Below are positions 22,432 through 33,329 of a stretch of 64,000 nucleotides of DNA, in pieces. The position numbers were made by a program, and so were the translations under genes. How positions within the stretch are numbered: position 1 is the first letter of the stretch; the number at the start of each line of letters is the position of its first letter. This DNA is from Mesostigma viride (lineage: Eukaryota > Streptophyta > Mesostigmatophyceae > Mesostigmatales > Mesostigmataceae): NCBI GenBank assembly GCA_009746045.1, contig RPFO01000080.1:3514251-3578250 (forward strand). Direction: 5' to 3'. Under the pieces are notes generated by a model, which was given only the letters and a program-made list of their open reading frames with translations, was not told the DNA's origin and did no database searches.

Positions 22432-22707
22432 TCAGTGAAGAAAGAACTTGGTTGGCCCGGGGAACCAGTAGACGAAAAAGGAAAACATGACAAAACAAAG
22501 CCAAGCCTCCTGGAACGCCATGAAGTAAAGTCAAGCCACATGTTGAATTTTTCAGGGATGAAAGGGTATTTGCTTAAGTCAGAAGCCGAAGGGTTTCAGG
22601 ATTTGTACTGCCATGGCATTGATGAGGACGAGAAAGAAGAGCCCGGGGCGGATAGAATATCAATATTACACGGGTCCCGGCCACGCTCAAGGGGCGATGC
22701 TGCTTAA
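22432..22707 (+). CDS. Hypothetical ORF, possible element fragment
   Basis: Open frame of about 90 codons with ordinary amino-acid composition (for example ERHEVKSSHMLNFSGMKGYL, later HGIDEDEKEEPGAD). I do not recognise it. Coding-like composition and its place just after a transposon tail suggest a fragment of another element or of a host gene. Confidence 0.3.
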   Translation, partial: SVKKELGWPGEPVDEKGKHDKTKPSLLERHEVKSSHMLNFSGMKGYLLKSEAEGFQDLYCHGIDEDEKEEPGADRISILHGSRPRSRGDAA

Positions 22708-22775
22708 CCCCCTACTACAACTTACTAGAGCGCCGGCCGCTGTGTACTGGTCCAAGCACCACAATAGCCGTTAGT

Positions 22776-23002
22776 TTGCGGCCAAATCTGATGAAGACGC
22801 TCGCCCACATGTTCAAGACTGGGCGATATTCCCTAGATGCTAGGTTTCTCGTGGGCAGGGGCCTTGACTATCCACGTGTACAAGCTGCATTTGAGATCAT
22901 CATGGTGGAACCTAGACTCGGTGAGCGTTCATGGTCAGCAGTAGCACGTGGGCTTGAGAGAGCCCTCTTCAATCCGCGTGAGCGATACTTCGAATCGCAT
23001 TA
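22776..23002 (+). CDS. Hypothetical ORF, possible element fragment
   Basis: Open frame (residues such as MKTLAHMFKTGRYSLDARFL and SAVARGLERALFNPRERYF) with protein-like composition and no recognised domain. It may belong with the ORF at 22432-22707. The stretch 23003-23900 has no supported gene but contains a near-palindrome GAGGACGAGAGTCTCGTCCTC at 23652-23672. Confidence 0.3.
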
Positions 23003-23949
23003 GGTATATAAATAGTAGATGCAGTTTTCCCGGATGCCCGCGCGGTTCAACGACAAGAACGCACGGCACGCACAACAGAAGATCGGCCAGCCTATTTTGA
23101 CATAAATGCCATCATTGAGGAGGTGCGTATGCCCCCTAGCTCGTGATGATGCCGAATTAACAGATGGCAGAGCAACTCCTTGATCTTGTTCGGCCTTAAT
23201 TTGCATGGCACATCGTGTGTCTTTTCTAGGCGTGCAGGAGCATCGTCGCACGGTGCCTCCTGGCACGGTGCTCAACTGATCGCCTGGCAGGCAGTTGGCG
23301 TTTTTACTTTGCTGGCAGTCGGGGATGCCAGGTGTTGCGGCCCGACCCTTAGAATGGGCGCAACAATGGAATAAATTAGGCTGTTTGGCCTGTCGGTCTA
23401 ATTTTGTATGGAACTTTGATAGTTACGTGATTTGGACTAGTTATTTTTGGACCTAGGTTGAGATATGCGACCTTCTAGGGGCCGGTGCAGTCGCGCCGCG
23501 CTGGTTGAGATCTTGCCTGTACTTATATGCGTGGATCCTGTAGTTGAGGGTCGATGTCGACCCGAGGATCTTGTGTGGAATGCATGCTTGGGAATTCTCT
23601 AGAGGGTCGGCGCTGTATCGGCGCCGTCACAGGCCTGGGTTAAATTGGTCCGAGGACGAGAGTCTCGTCCTCTTGGTTTAATGAATGTTAATTAAGTGCG
23701 ATGACGCCTTCGTATTGTTGAGCCTGGGGCAAATATCCATTTGTAATTGGTCTTGCTAGCCTTTATAAGTGTGTATCAATAAGCTTGGTATCAAGCCGCG
23801 GTGCCAGATATCTCACGACTCACGTCGTGAAGCGCATTCTACATGTATTAGGCCACCTTGAATCTTCCTAATACCGGCATGGTTGATCTTTCGCTACGTA
23901 GCTCAGGTTAGGAGTGTAAATCCTGGGACGTAACACCAGGCCAAGCAAG

Positions 23950-24520
23950 GTGGCGTTGGCCTTTTGTACATTCGCCGCTGGCAGCTGCCATGCAGCCTCA
24001 GCACGCTGAAGTTTCTAACCCCACGCTTTATGGTGGCACATTTCACCTCAGTTGAGGGGCGGTCCGAAAGTCTAAACACCACCTCACGGTTGGGGTGGGT
24101 TACGCCCCCCATAGTGGTCTACCTCAGTTGGAACGCCAGCAGTTCTTCGAGGACTTGCATCTAGCCTTGAGGGGGCCATGCCCCGGCCCGCCACTTCTTG
24201 GTTATTTATGCTGCTCGACGCCAACGCCACGCTCCCCGTGGGCACTGCTGGCAGTCGCTTTGCGCCTGCCGGCACGGCTGCTAACGACAACACCCCCTTG
24301 TTTTCTGCCTCTTTGCGGGATAGCGGGATGGTTGCTGTCGACTTGCCACTTCCAGCGTCCCTCACAGGACTTGGTCACTTTTTTGGGCCCTAGTAACAAC
24401 CGTCAGGCCTGTCTGGACTACGTGGTGGTACGGCAGCCCAGGTGCACTTCGGTTCTGGATACCGGCCCGAGTGTTCGACCCACCCACGGTGTGCTCTGAC
24501 CATGCATGCACCGGTTGGTG
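23950..24520 (+). pseudogene. LINE ORF2, endonuclease domain (broken)
   Basis: Pieces of an apurinic-type endonuclease can be read across frames: FMVAHFTSVEGRS, YAPHSGLPQLERQQFFEDLH, LLDANATLP, GLGHFFGP, CLDYVVV and finally SDHACT, which corresponds to the conserved Ser-Asp-His catalytic motif. Frame changes near 24175 and 24385 and a stop before SDH show it is dead. It leads without a clear break into the reverse transcriptase region at 25240. Confidence 0.8.
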
Positions 24521-25239
24521 CACGCGACCATTCGGCTCCGGCCGGTTCCATGTTCCCGAGCGCCGCGCCCCAGTGGCCCGTCCTGACGTACCTCGGGAGG
24601 CCCTGGACGCCCAGGCGGACGTCGACGCGCTGGCCCAGGGTCAGTGCTCCCAACGGCCAACGCAGCCATTTTTGCAGGCTTTGCGGCCCGCGCCCCGTTG
24701 CTGGCGGCCCGGCACCTGCCGGTCATGCCCCGCCGACGCCCCCGGGCCCGCTCTACCGCCAGGACCCCATGCATGAGGTCTTGGCCCGGCTCGGCACCGC
24801 CTCAAGCGTAACCGGAACCCGCTGCTGAAACCGGTGCTCAAGGCCGCCCTTGTGGAGGCCTACTACGCACACGCTCAGGACGCAGACTCTGCAGGCTTGA
24901 AGGCGGCCCAGTGCATCGCGGATGCCAAGGCCTGCCAAGCTCGCACTCCAGGGCAAGGACATGTGGTACCACCTCGACCCGGGCTCGGCGGCCGCCGGCA
25001 GCGCACCGGCCCGGTGGAGCCGACACGGGGGACGGCACGCCCGCGGGCGCCGGTCAGCCTTGCATGACCGCTGGTTGGCCCACAATGTTTCCTTGACAGG
25101 TGGGGCTTGCGCCCCCCCGGCCGGCCCGCCGCTTCACCCCGAGACGGCCGCCCGTCTCGTTTTTGCCGGCCCCCCCCTGCCGCCTGCGCCCCCCCGCTCC
25201 TCGGCCGCGGACTACCAAGTCCCCGTGCCTTGAAGGAGG
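24521..25239 (+). pseudogene. LINE ORF2, linker between endonuclease and RT
   Basis: GC-rich sequence with many overlapping open frames on both strands. Its position between the endonuclease and RT of the same element makes it the ORF2 linker. No single frame stays convincing throughout, so the exact protein path cannot be given. Confidence 0.5.
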
Positions 25240-25742
25240 GCTGCCTTGCCACCAAGGACGTCGTCCACCCCTTCAGTTTGGAGGAATTGGACGGCGCCCT
25301 TGCTAGCCTGCGGTTCGACGCGGCGGTCGGTGCCGACCACATTTCTGCTGAGCTGCTGAAGACCCCTGACCCGGCGGTGAGGGAGCTTCTGCTGGCGTTC
25401 TGCAACCATGTCCTGCTCTCTGATGAGCCTCCGCCTGCTGAGTGGCAGACGGCCATCCGCGTCATGCTGTACAAGAAGGGCTCTGCTGCTGACCCCGGTA
25501 ACTATCGGGGTGACAGTCTGCCTCCAGAGCGCCGCGCTGAAGGTCTTCATGCGCATGATGCTGCACAGGGAGGCTCCGCGTCGCGCTGGACCCACACCTG
25601 GGTGAGTCTCAGATGGGTTTCCGTCGTGGTCGTAACACTGTCATGGCTGTATTTGTCGCGCGCCGGTTGATGGAGGAGGTGCGTCGCCTTTGCCCTGACG
25701 GTTTGCCGCTTAGTCCTCATTTTTGTTGACTATATCAAGGCC
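25240..25742 (+). pseudogene. LINE ORF2 reverse transcriptase, part 1
   Basis: It encodes FSLEELDGALASLRFDAAVG, ADHISAELLK and PPAEWQTAIRVMLYKKGS, the early fingers motifs of non-LTR RTs, then DPGNYRG. After a frame change it reads KVFMRMMLHRE and QMGFRRGRNTVMAVF, and reaches FVDYIKA at 25742. There an inserted retrocopy interrupts it. The reading resumes at 26240-26250 with the duplicated ATATCAAGGCC. Confidence 0.85.
25732..25742 (+). repeat. 11-bp target-site duplication, left copy
   Basis: ATATCAAGGCC here and at 26240-26250 flank the 497-bp insertion. Removing one copy and the insertion restores VDYIKAFDTV, the conserved first catalytic motif of LINE RTs. Confidence 0.85.
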
Positions 25743-26239
25743 ATTATTAGGCACAGGCGCCTGCATAGGCACATGGGCCTAGCCGGGCACCTGGCCCGCA
25801 CAGATCAGGTAGACACATCAGATAGACTAGCTGGCACCAAGCCCGCCCATGCAGCCTGGGCGATATGTCCTCACCTGGCGTGCCCCAGGCCGCGCGTGGC
25901 AGGCCGGGCCGCCACCCGTGGACTTTTCGTGATAGACTCTGCATGGACATGTGCTACACCGTAGACGTGACGGGCTCACACCCGGGCAGCCTCCTGGTTT
26001 GTCTGTAATATGGAGGCAGATGGTACGCAAGGATAGATGGCAAGTAGTGATGAAGGAGACCACCCCCAAGTTCAGTGTTGGGGCTCCGCATGTGACCGCG
26101 TATGGCATTCATAGCGATTCGGGCCGCGGTGCCCACACCCCTGTAACTAGGACCTAGATAGCTTACACCATCCATTCCATCCCATGTTCCCTTCCCACTG
26201 AGGACTTATGCTCACGTGACGCAGTCACGTGTCTAATTA
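25743..26239 (+). mobile_element. 5'-truncated LINE retrocopy inserted in the RT
   Basis: 497 bp flanked by an 11-bp duplication, the size expected from target-primed reverse transcription. Its start encodes GHLARTDQVDTSDRLAG, matching GHLARTSQVDTALGLAG in the C-terminal part of the host LINE near 48270, so it is a truncated copy of a related LINE 3' end. It then contains repeat R1 (about 25948-26180) and a short tail ending CACGTGTCTAATT. Confidence 0.85.
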
Positions 26240-26398
26240 ATATCAAGGCCTTTGACACGGTCCTCTGCCGGAGACTCTTTGGGCCATCCTAGCTCTGGAT
26301 CGGGTACCACCAGCGTTCATTGCTGCCATTCGTCGACCGTATGAGGGCGCACAGGCAGTAGTGCGGACTGCGGAAGGCACCACCCCACCGGCCATTCC
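26240..26398 (+). pseudogene. LINE ORF2 reverse transcriptase, part 2
   Basis: It continues the interrupted RT: IKAFDTVLCRRLF, then in another frame PAFIAAIRRPYEGAQAVVRT, the next RT block. At ATTCC (26394-26398) the 21-kb LTR element interrupts it; RT resumes at 47514. Confidence 0.85.
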
Positions 26399-27094
26399 AG
26401 TTAACGCCAAGCGCATTGGCGTGTACCTGATTCGGCATATCTCTGCGATTCCAGCGGCACCGGAACGAGTTCATTCCGACAAGTATCAAGAAAGTTATGG
26501 CGTTCCGACTTCCCGGTCGCGCGCGAGCGCGAGCCGGCTGTTCGTCTAAGTCGGACGTGAATATTTGCCGACGACATATGGGGTCGACAGTAATCCCTGG
26601 GCTGACAGGAATTAGGTGCTGAACCTACGACGGTATTGGATTAATACGTCGTACGCAGGAAATAGGAACCTTAACCTGTGGTCTGTTGGTACCGCAGGCT
26701 TAGTCCTGGACTTCTAGGTGCAGATGCAATAGTCACTGTGGACTGTGCTCTGTGGTCACTGTGCCTGTATGGCAGACCTACTGTATAGGAACTGGGCGCT
26801 GTACAGGTAGTGAATACTGTACCGGGAGTGTTATTACTGAGCAGGCCTCCTAGGCTGCTCAGGACTAGCAAGCACAGTGCACAAGTATATAAAGAATAGG
26901 CCAGTGCCAATTGGGCATCTCTTGCGAGCCCGCCTCACGTGTGTTGCCTTGACTTGGCAAACTCGTGTACAAGCCTCAAGTGTGTGAGCGCTGTAACATT
27001 ATCCAATTTTAACAAAGCTCCGTTTCCAACCATATTCACACATTGCTGCATTGCAACCATATCCTTATACATTGCGTTTATAAAAACGTTAACT
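26399..27094 (+). repeat. 5' LTR of the outer element
   Basis: 696 bp with AGTTAACG...CGTTAACT ends in place of the common TG...CA. A TATA box (TATATAAA, 26886-26893) lies about 490 bp in, so U3 is about 500 bp and R-U5 about 200 bp. It differs from the 3' LTR only near 26456 (GCGATT versus GCAATT) and near 26880 (GTGCAC versus GTGAAC). Confidence 0.95.
26886..26893 (+). promoter_or_regulatory. TATA box in the outer 5' LTR
   Basis: TATATAAA lies within the 5' LTR; the same box is at 47305-47312 in the 3' LTR. It is the best promoter candidate for the outer element. Confidence 0.55.
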
Positions 27095-27645
27095 CAAATT
27101 ACAAGCAGTCTCGACGGAACGGCCAGGAGGGTCGTTGCACTAGGAACTCGGCTTTGAGAATGGGTGAGAAAAGGTGAGAAAAAGGGTGAGATGGGTGAGA
27201 AAAAGGGTGAGAAATGGGTGAGAATGGGTGAGAAAAGTGAGAAAATAGGGTGAGAAATGGGTGAGAATGGGTGAGAAAAGGGCAATCTCACCCGGGTGAG
27301 ATTGCCCCAAAAAGGTGAAAAAAGGGGAAAAACGTGAGAAAAATCTCAAAAAACAGGACGTGAGATAAGTGAGAAAAACGGGAGGTGTGAAACGTGAGAA
27401 AAGTGAGAAAATCAGGACGTGAGAAGAGTGAGAAAAGTGAGAAAAGTGAGAAAAACAGGACGTGAGAGACGTGAGAAAACACAGCGCTGAAAAACACACC
27501 CATAATGCAATATGCTGGCAGCAGACACATGCATGCAGTGCTAGTAACAACCGCTGTTCAAAACAGCAACAATAATGATTTTTTCATTAAATGTTTGAAT
27601 AATTTTAATGTTTACAGCTGCAAGAACCCGTTGATTCAACTATTC

Positions 27646-27795
27646 AACACTGTTATGGGGTTATGTACATCTTCGGCATTCAAATATGCCTGTTCAACAC
27701 AGTCTGTTATGGCGTTATGACATCTTCTGCATTCAATGCCTATTCAACACAGTCTGTTACGGCGTTATGACATCTTCTGCATTCAATGCCTATCA
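27646..27795. repeat. 50-bp tandem repeat, three copies
   Basis: Three degenerate copies of a unit starting AACACAGTCTGTTA and ending near ATTCAATGCCTATTC, inside the CACTA element. Confidence 0.65.
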
Positions 27796-27944
27796 TCAAA
27801 TACTATATGGTAGCTAGCTAACAAAGCGGGCCGGTCGACAGGGCGTCACATGCTGACTTGAAAGTGGAACCGCTTGCATTTTACTCTCGTGGTCCCTGCA
27901 AGAAATAAACAAACCGACACAATATACGCAAGAGGAAAAGAAAT

Positions 27945-28270
27945 CAGATCCTTGACATAGATGTAAGCGTTCCACAAGGATCTTGAGCTCAGCACCACCT
28001 AAAAATCCATGCAGCAAATGTGTATGGCAAATCATAATTCCATCAACATACAATTCTACACATCCATGCATGCAAGAGGCCGGGGGAAAAAAAACAGGCC
28101 CTTGCAGATAAACATCTATACCTTCAAATGCCAAAATAATGACACCTATAATTCCCCCTAAAATGAAAGCAGTGCAAGAGAAAAAAAAGACATCGGATCC
28201 TTGACATAGACATCACCATTCTACAAGGAAGAGCTCACCAGCACCTAACGGTCCATGCAGCAAATGTGTA
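27945..28270. repeat. Diverged duplication inside the CACTA element
   Basis: The segment from CCTTGACATAGATGTAAGCG to CATGCAGCAAATGTGTATGG near 27952-28027 is repeated with changes near 28198-28272 (CCTTGACATAGACATCACC to CATGCAGCAAATGTGTAG). No coding content is recognised. Confidence 0.6.
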
Positions 28271-28601
28271 GAACCCAACACTCACTCTTATGGCAAAGCA
28301 GCCCCATGTGGCAAGGCAGCACCATACACATGAATCACACCATGCGCCAGATGTCACACGAGCAAGGCACAACGTTGTCGTCGGATCAGAAAGCAACAAA
28401 CGTGAAAACGCTAGCGGCCCAAATCTGAGATTCCGCGGAACACAGAAAATAAGAAAGCTCAGAAGCTACCAGCAAGGGATCGAACATATGACCTTTGGCA
28501 TGATTTCGCGGCTGTGTGAGTCTCCTGATCCGAAGGCATCTCACTTAATTAACGTTTCGAAACAGCCAAACTGCGAAAATCTCTTACCGGAGAGAGTTGC
28601 C

Positions 28602-28860
28602 AATATCAAGGAGACAACCAGCGCAGGCCAGAAATCGGGAGAATCCGGACCATGGTAGCTCGAGCCTGCCGTTATCTTGTCCGCGTTTTCGAGTCGTGCA
28701 GGATTATGAATATGAATGGAGATGGAAATGTGTAGCCTTGTGCATTGAAATTATGGCTGGCTGACGTGAAGAGCGACTACATGACCTAGACGATGGGGCC
28801 GGAAACAGCTTGCTTGATTGTGTTTCATCGTGGGCAACGAGTCCAACGACTACTTTCTCT
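28602..28860 (+). repeat. CAAGGAGACAACC repeat family, partial copy in the CACTA element
   Basis: It starts CAAGGAGACAACCAGCGC and continues through the same sequence as the inverted full copy at 50303-50815. A second partial, opposite-strand copy lies at 29339-29665, giving a head-to-head pair inside the CACTA element. Shorter pieces lie at 1714-1757 and 59617-59720. Confidence 0.8.
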
Positions 28861-29179
28861 GGGCGGCAAACTGCGGCAAATTGAACGCAAACCTCATCAT
28901 GAAATCTTGACCGTCGAAATGTAACAATCCGACGACTTATGCAGTATGCCGCGTAATTTTCTGTTGCGGGAGAGCCGTTGGGCCGGTTCCCGACGCGGGC
29001 GACCAGTGGTTTGCATTAAGTTAACTTACCTGAAGTTCTCCAACAGAAGTGACTCAAGCCGCATGATGGCACTCATCGACGGCCTCAGTCTATTGACGCG
29101 TCGGCCCGATTTTGGCGGCACCCAATTTGACCCCAACGGCACCTACCGACAAAGGGCATACGTACGTTTCACGCGCACC

Positions 29180-29310
29180 AGGCGACCTTCGAGCTCTGCT
29201 ATGGCGGTGGTGCCGTGGGGCCCGCATCAGACTGCGGGCCCTTATCTGCTATGGCGGTGCTGCCGTTGGGCCCGCATCAGAATTCAGGCCCTTTATGCAG
29301 GCGGGCCCTT
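29180..29310. repeat. Degenerate GC-rich tandem duplication
   Basis: The segment GCTATGGCGGTGNTGCCGT followed by GGGCCCGCATCAGA occurs twice about 54 bp apart (near 29198 and 29249). No function is visible. Confidence 0.6.
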
Positions 29311-29338
29311 AATGCATGTTACTTTTTTATTCTTCTGC

Positions 29339-29665
29339 ATACAAATATGAAGCAATGAGGTCGTGTCCTCCGGATTTTTGCATTTGCACCGTGTGCAGTT
29401 CTTGGACGTTTGGAAACATGCATGATGGCATGTGGCTAATGTAATGACTGAATCAAGCTAGACCGTTTCAGTGGTTTTTCATTTGCGGGTATTTCCTCGT
29501 AAATGGTGGGAAAGCGATCGCAGCAATGGTTCTCACCACTAGACACTCCCGGCCAGTGAAGCTCGAAAAACACGCCCTGATCAAGCAAGCTGTTTCCGGC
29601 CCCACTGTATAGGTCATCTTACAGTCGCTCTTTGCGTAAGCCAGCCATAATTTCAATGAACAAGG
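29339..29665 (-). repeat. CAAGGAGACAACC repeat family, second partial copy
   Basis: It matches 50395-50690 closely (for example GTGCAGTTCTTGGACGTTTG, GGGTATTTCCTCGTAAATGG). Its orientation is opposite to the copy at 28602-28860. Confidence 0.8.
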
Positions 29666-30711
29666 CTACACATTTGCATACTCTTTTCTTGGTTATCGGT
29701 GTGCCTTTGTTTGGATGCAGGGGGGATCGCTGTGCTGACACAACGCGTTCAACGTGCTGGGAATCAACAATCCTGACGTCCCAAGGTGTACTGGAGGGGC
29801 GGGGACCTGATGATCAACCACAAGATGTGGACGCCCCCTGCGGGCTAGAATAGCCCTAGCTTGTAATCATTGGTAGTCTCTGCCGCCATGGCAGCCATGC
29901 CTAGAATGTTTGCCTAGCTGAGCCACTATACCTAGTCACGTGCACCGCTAACACACGGTACACAACCAGCCATAGCCTTAGCTTAGTCCTTGTACAACCA
30001 TGCTACGTCATGGCTATGCTCAGATTACTTGCCCATGCACCCGTTATGATATGCTCACATGGGTCTTATTGCACCCACAGATTGCCGGATCGTTTATCGG
30101 GTCCAATAGCAGCTGCGACATGCCTTTGGCATGAAGGAGAAAGGGGGTCTGTGCCCTTCCTGTTGTGCACACACAGGGATTAAAAGCACTTCGGTGCTCC
30201 GTGACCCAACGGGAGCACGAGTTTAATTTATCATGTAATTAATTAATTAGTGGTGCTGAGTTTATTTTCACTGACATCAATGACTTAATGAAATAAAGCT
30301 CATGATTTTTCTCGTGTTACACTCTTGGTGAGAAATTTCTCACCACGTTGACTTGTGATTTTTCTCGTGTTAGTGATTTTTCTCATGTTGGTGAGAAACT
30401 TCTCAATTTTTTCACTTTTTCTCACTTTTTCTCACTTTTTCTCACCCATTCTCACCTTTTTTCTCACTTTAGGGTTTTTTCTCACCCAAATCTCACCCAA
30501 ACCCCCTTTTTCTCACCAAAATCTCACCCTGGTGAGATTTTGTTGCCTAGCGTTTGCGGAAAAAAATTGAGATTTTTCTCACTTTTCTCACCTTTTTTCT
30601 CAAAGGGGTGAGAAAATTGAGGGTTTTTGAGAATTTTCTCAGAAATTGAGTTCCTAGTGTGCTGTTTGCTGCGTGCAGCGTTGACGACGCGAGAAGCTCG
30701 TCAGGTGTCGA

Positions 30712-31645
30712 ATGGTGCAGGAAGAACAACGGCAGCAGAATTTCCGGTTTCCTCGGCAGTCTGCTGGTGGTTCAATTTCGCCTGAATTGCGTCGTGTGGT
30801 TCGAGATTTATCTTTATTGCTTGCAGATCGTCCACCTGTTAATCGCAACTTTGTGCAATTCGTCGACGACCAGGTCGAGGATTGGGAGCGCATTCTGCAG
30901 CACGTCCGAACCATCGTCATTCCGGAGCACCGGAGCGTCGACGACATCGAGCAAGAGCTGCACGGTTTGGTCGGGATCCAGACTGTGATTACAGCATTAG
31001 CTGAGCGGGTGCGTGCGGAGTTGGCGGCCAGGCGAGGAGAAGCTGCGGAGCCAGCTGGTGCAGTGCGACACGAGTTCGTGCAGGCAGCAGCAGGTGCGGG
31101 TGTACAGCGTACGTTCGCAGGCGTAATCGGCGACGAGGGTGTTGCAGCGGGACCAGTTCGACGTGAGCGACGCGGGGCGGAGCGCTACAGGCGGCTGGCA
31201 GAGGTCGAGGCGGCTGCGGAAGCCATGCATCACCGGAGGTCAGCGTGCGGCACGATTCGGCAGGATTCCGGAGCGAGGAAGGGTTCCTTTTCAGGAACTG
31301 GCCCAACCTCTTCGCGTTCGTGTGACGCGTACTTGGGAAGAGTTCGCCCCTCTTGGTTACGACAGTGACCTTGAGGTGGGAGCTGTGGGCCGGGTCGCTG
31401 GTCTAGGCGACGAGGAGCTTGGCGACCGTGAGGTGCCAAGATACAATCCGCGGGGTGCTAACGACGGGTTGTCACCTGTCTACTACACTAACGGTGACGA
31501 CTCTGTCATCGCGGGCCGACAGCGGGCCGACGACGGCGCAGCGGGTAGCAGGGTGCCAGAGCTTATCGTTGTGAGCGACAGCGACAGTGACAGCGACAAG
31601 GAGAACCAGGAAGCGCCTGCGGGTGACCGTGGTGGCCTTGACTGA
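30712..31645 (+). pseudogene. Outer element, 5' gag-region ORF (frameshifted)
   Basis: The first ORF after the leader starts MVQEEQRQQNFRFPRQSAGG and contains a helical, acidic-basic region (RRVVRDLSLLLADRP, DQVEDWERILQHVR). A frame change near 31230 moves it to a second frame that ends with an acidic serine run (VVSDSDSDSDKENQEAP). Counting out the CACTA insertion, this start lies about 95 nt after the 5' LTR, a normal leader length. It is probably the N-terminal part of gag or a separate accessory ORF. I find no named domain. Confidence 0.6.
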
Positions 31646-31751
31646 GTGGTAACACTTGTCATTTTCCTTTCTTGTTCAGTAGCTTCTATTGCTTTAATTG
31701 CTGCTTGGCCACTTGGCTGGCTGTAGCAGATCTGAACAGGGGCCATCATGA

Positions 31752-32876
31752 GTGAGGGCGCTATTGACCAACGAGGGCGCGGTATGGGCTTTGATCGGCG
31801 CGGCGCTGGGATGGATGGACGCGATAGACGCGATGGACGCGATGGACGCGATGGACGCGATGGACGCGATGGACGCGATGGACGCGATGGACGCGGTGAC
31901 GGCCAGGCGCTGGGAGACCAGGCTGCGCTGGCAGATGATCAGAGCCAAGGATCTCAGGGCGGTCAGAACGCGCCAGCTGCAGATCAAGCAGCACCTAGGC
32001 GGCCGACCGTGGCTGCATGAGGGGTACGCGGTGCTAAGCCAGTTTCAGTCCATCAAGGACAATTGGCAGCCCCGGGACGCTGAGAGGATGTTAGAGGACA
32101 TGAACTTGTACACGGACATCTACACCGGTGACAAGCTTCGCATCCTGGCGTCTAGTGCCTACATAAGGCAGTCGGCGAGGCGGCTGTTCAAGTTCGTCCG
32201 GGAGCGACACACAGCGGGGGACACCTGGGCTGCGTTTATGACGCGACTCAGGGTGTTCCTGAGTGATAAGAGGACCATAGATGGTTCTCACCTGAAGCAA
32301 GAGTACCTGGACTACAAGCCCATCAAGGGGCAGCTAGTGGTCCACGCCTTTGAAGACTTCGTCAAGCTGAGGGAGGACGCCATGGCCAAAGGGTTCTTCG
32401 TTGCAGATCGGATGGCCATGGGCGACTTTCTCAAGTCGCTGCAGCTGGATCCTGTCACGATGGACAATGTGACCATCCACATGCGCCAAGTCCATGGCTG
32501 GGCTGCGATGACAGACCAGCTGTATGAGTGTTTCAGCGGCAAGTATGTAGGTGGTAAGCGCCCACGTCAAGTGGACGAGGAGGCAGCTGAACCTGCAGTT
32601 AAGTCCATGAGGGGATCGGGCCACGGGGGCCCAGCGTCCTCGAGGGGGCCTGAGGCCTCTTCAAGGGGTCGAGGAAGGTCCAGGAGGGGGCGTGGCAGAA
32701 TGGCTGGACGGGGGACACCTCCGAAGTCGGGGCATCCACAGTCCCAGTTTGACTTCAAGAGGGTGGGTGGTCCTCCCAAGGCTGGGCCCAGCAGTGGGAC
32801 CTCACGGGACATCAGTCAGGTGGAATGTTATTTCTGCCAAGGGAAGGGTCACTTCAGGAATGAGTGTCCCTCGTAG
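31752..32876 (+). CDS. Outer element gag with zinc knuckle
   Basis: Open for 374 codons. Near the start a 9-bp repeat (GATGGACGC, about nine copies, 31810-31893) encodes a Met-Asp-Ala tract. A helical capsid-like middle follows (YAVLSQFQSIKDNWQPRDAE, AFEDFVKLREDAMAKGFF), then an Arg/Gly-rich basic region. The end is a retroviral-type zinc knuckle CYFCQGKGHFRNEC (C-x2-C-x4-H-x4-C) just before a TAG stop. The frame after the stop continues for 33 basic codons, so the stop could be recent. The product would package element RNA in virus-like particles. Confidence 0.85.
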   Translation: MRALLTNEGAVWALIGAALGWMDAIDAMDAMDAMDAMDAMDAMDAMDAVTARRWETRLRWQMIRAKDLRAVRTRQLQIKQHLGGRPWLHEGYAVLSQFQSIKDNWQPRDAERMLEDMNLYTDIYTGDKLRILASSAYIRQSARRLFKFVRERHTAGDTWAAFMTRLRVFLSDKRTIDGSHLKQEYLDYKPIKGQLVVHAFEDFVKLREDAMAKGFFVADRMAMGDFLKSLQLDPVTMDNVTIHMRQVHGWAAMTDQLYECFSGKYVGGKRPRQVDEEAAEPAVKSMRGSGHGGPASSRGPEASSRGRGRSRRGRGRMAGRGTPPKSGHPQSQFDFKRVGGPPKAGPSSGTSRDISQVECYFCQGKGHFRNECPS

Positions 32877-33329
32877 TACCTGAGGCAGGAAGGTCAGAGC
32901 AAGCCAGCTCAGGGTGGCAGCAAGGAGAAGGCTGGTCCTTCCCAGGATAAGGGCAAGGGCAAGGCTGCTGATCATTGACTTGAGCCTGCACACATCCCTG
33001 AACCCTGGAGGGTGCCCCCAGGGGTGTGTAATGTAGCTGCTAGTGACGGCAGTGAGGGGCAGCCCCATGCTCTAGTGACATGCAGAGCCTATTGGACACG
33101 ATGGGGCAAGCTTGGTTACCACAGAGAGTATGCCAGCTGTAGCTGCAGTGGTTACTCGCCAACGTGCCCGCCATGGCGGTGCTGAGCCTGAGGTAGGACC
33201 TGGTGCTGTGGACCCAGGTGGATCTCAGAAGCATTCTGACCGTGCAGGACTGGCACAGGATGGTCAGGATGAGGATAAGGCTGGAGACAGTCTGACAGGC
33301 ACGACCCTGGTGCCTCCTGTACATAAGGG

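Larger units (their letters stand above)
27138..30659. mobile_element. Non-autonomous CACTA DNA transposon
   Basis: It begins CACTAGGAACTC and ends GAGTTCCTAGTG, perfect 12-bp terminal inverted repeats with the CACTA signature. About 350 bp at each end consists of GTGAGAAA-type subterminal repeats in opposite orientation (27160-27480 and 30310-30650), as in CACTA elements. TG flanks both ends (27136-27137, 30660-30661), so the target duplication may be 2 bp instead of the usual 3. No transposase frame is visible. It carries other repeats. It sits in the short leader of the outer LTR element. Confidence 0.85.

Noticed and set aside
24418-25474. Several 60-200-residue ORFs on both strands in GC-rich DNA
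   Set aside because: They overlap the LINE ORF2 linker; high GC keeps all frames open.
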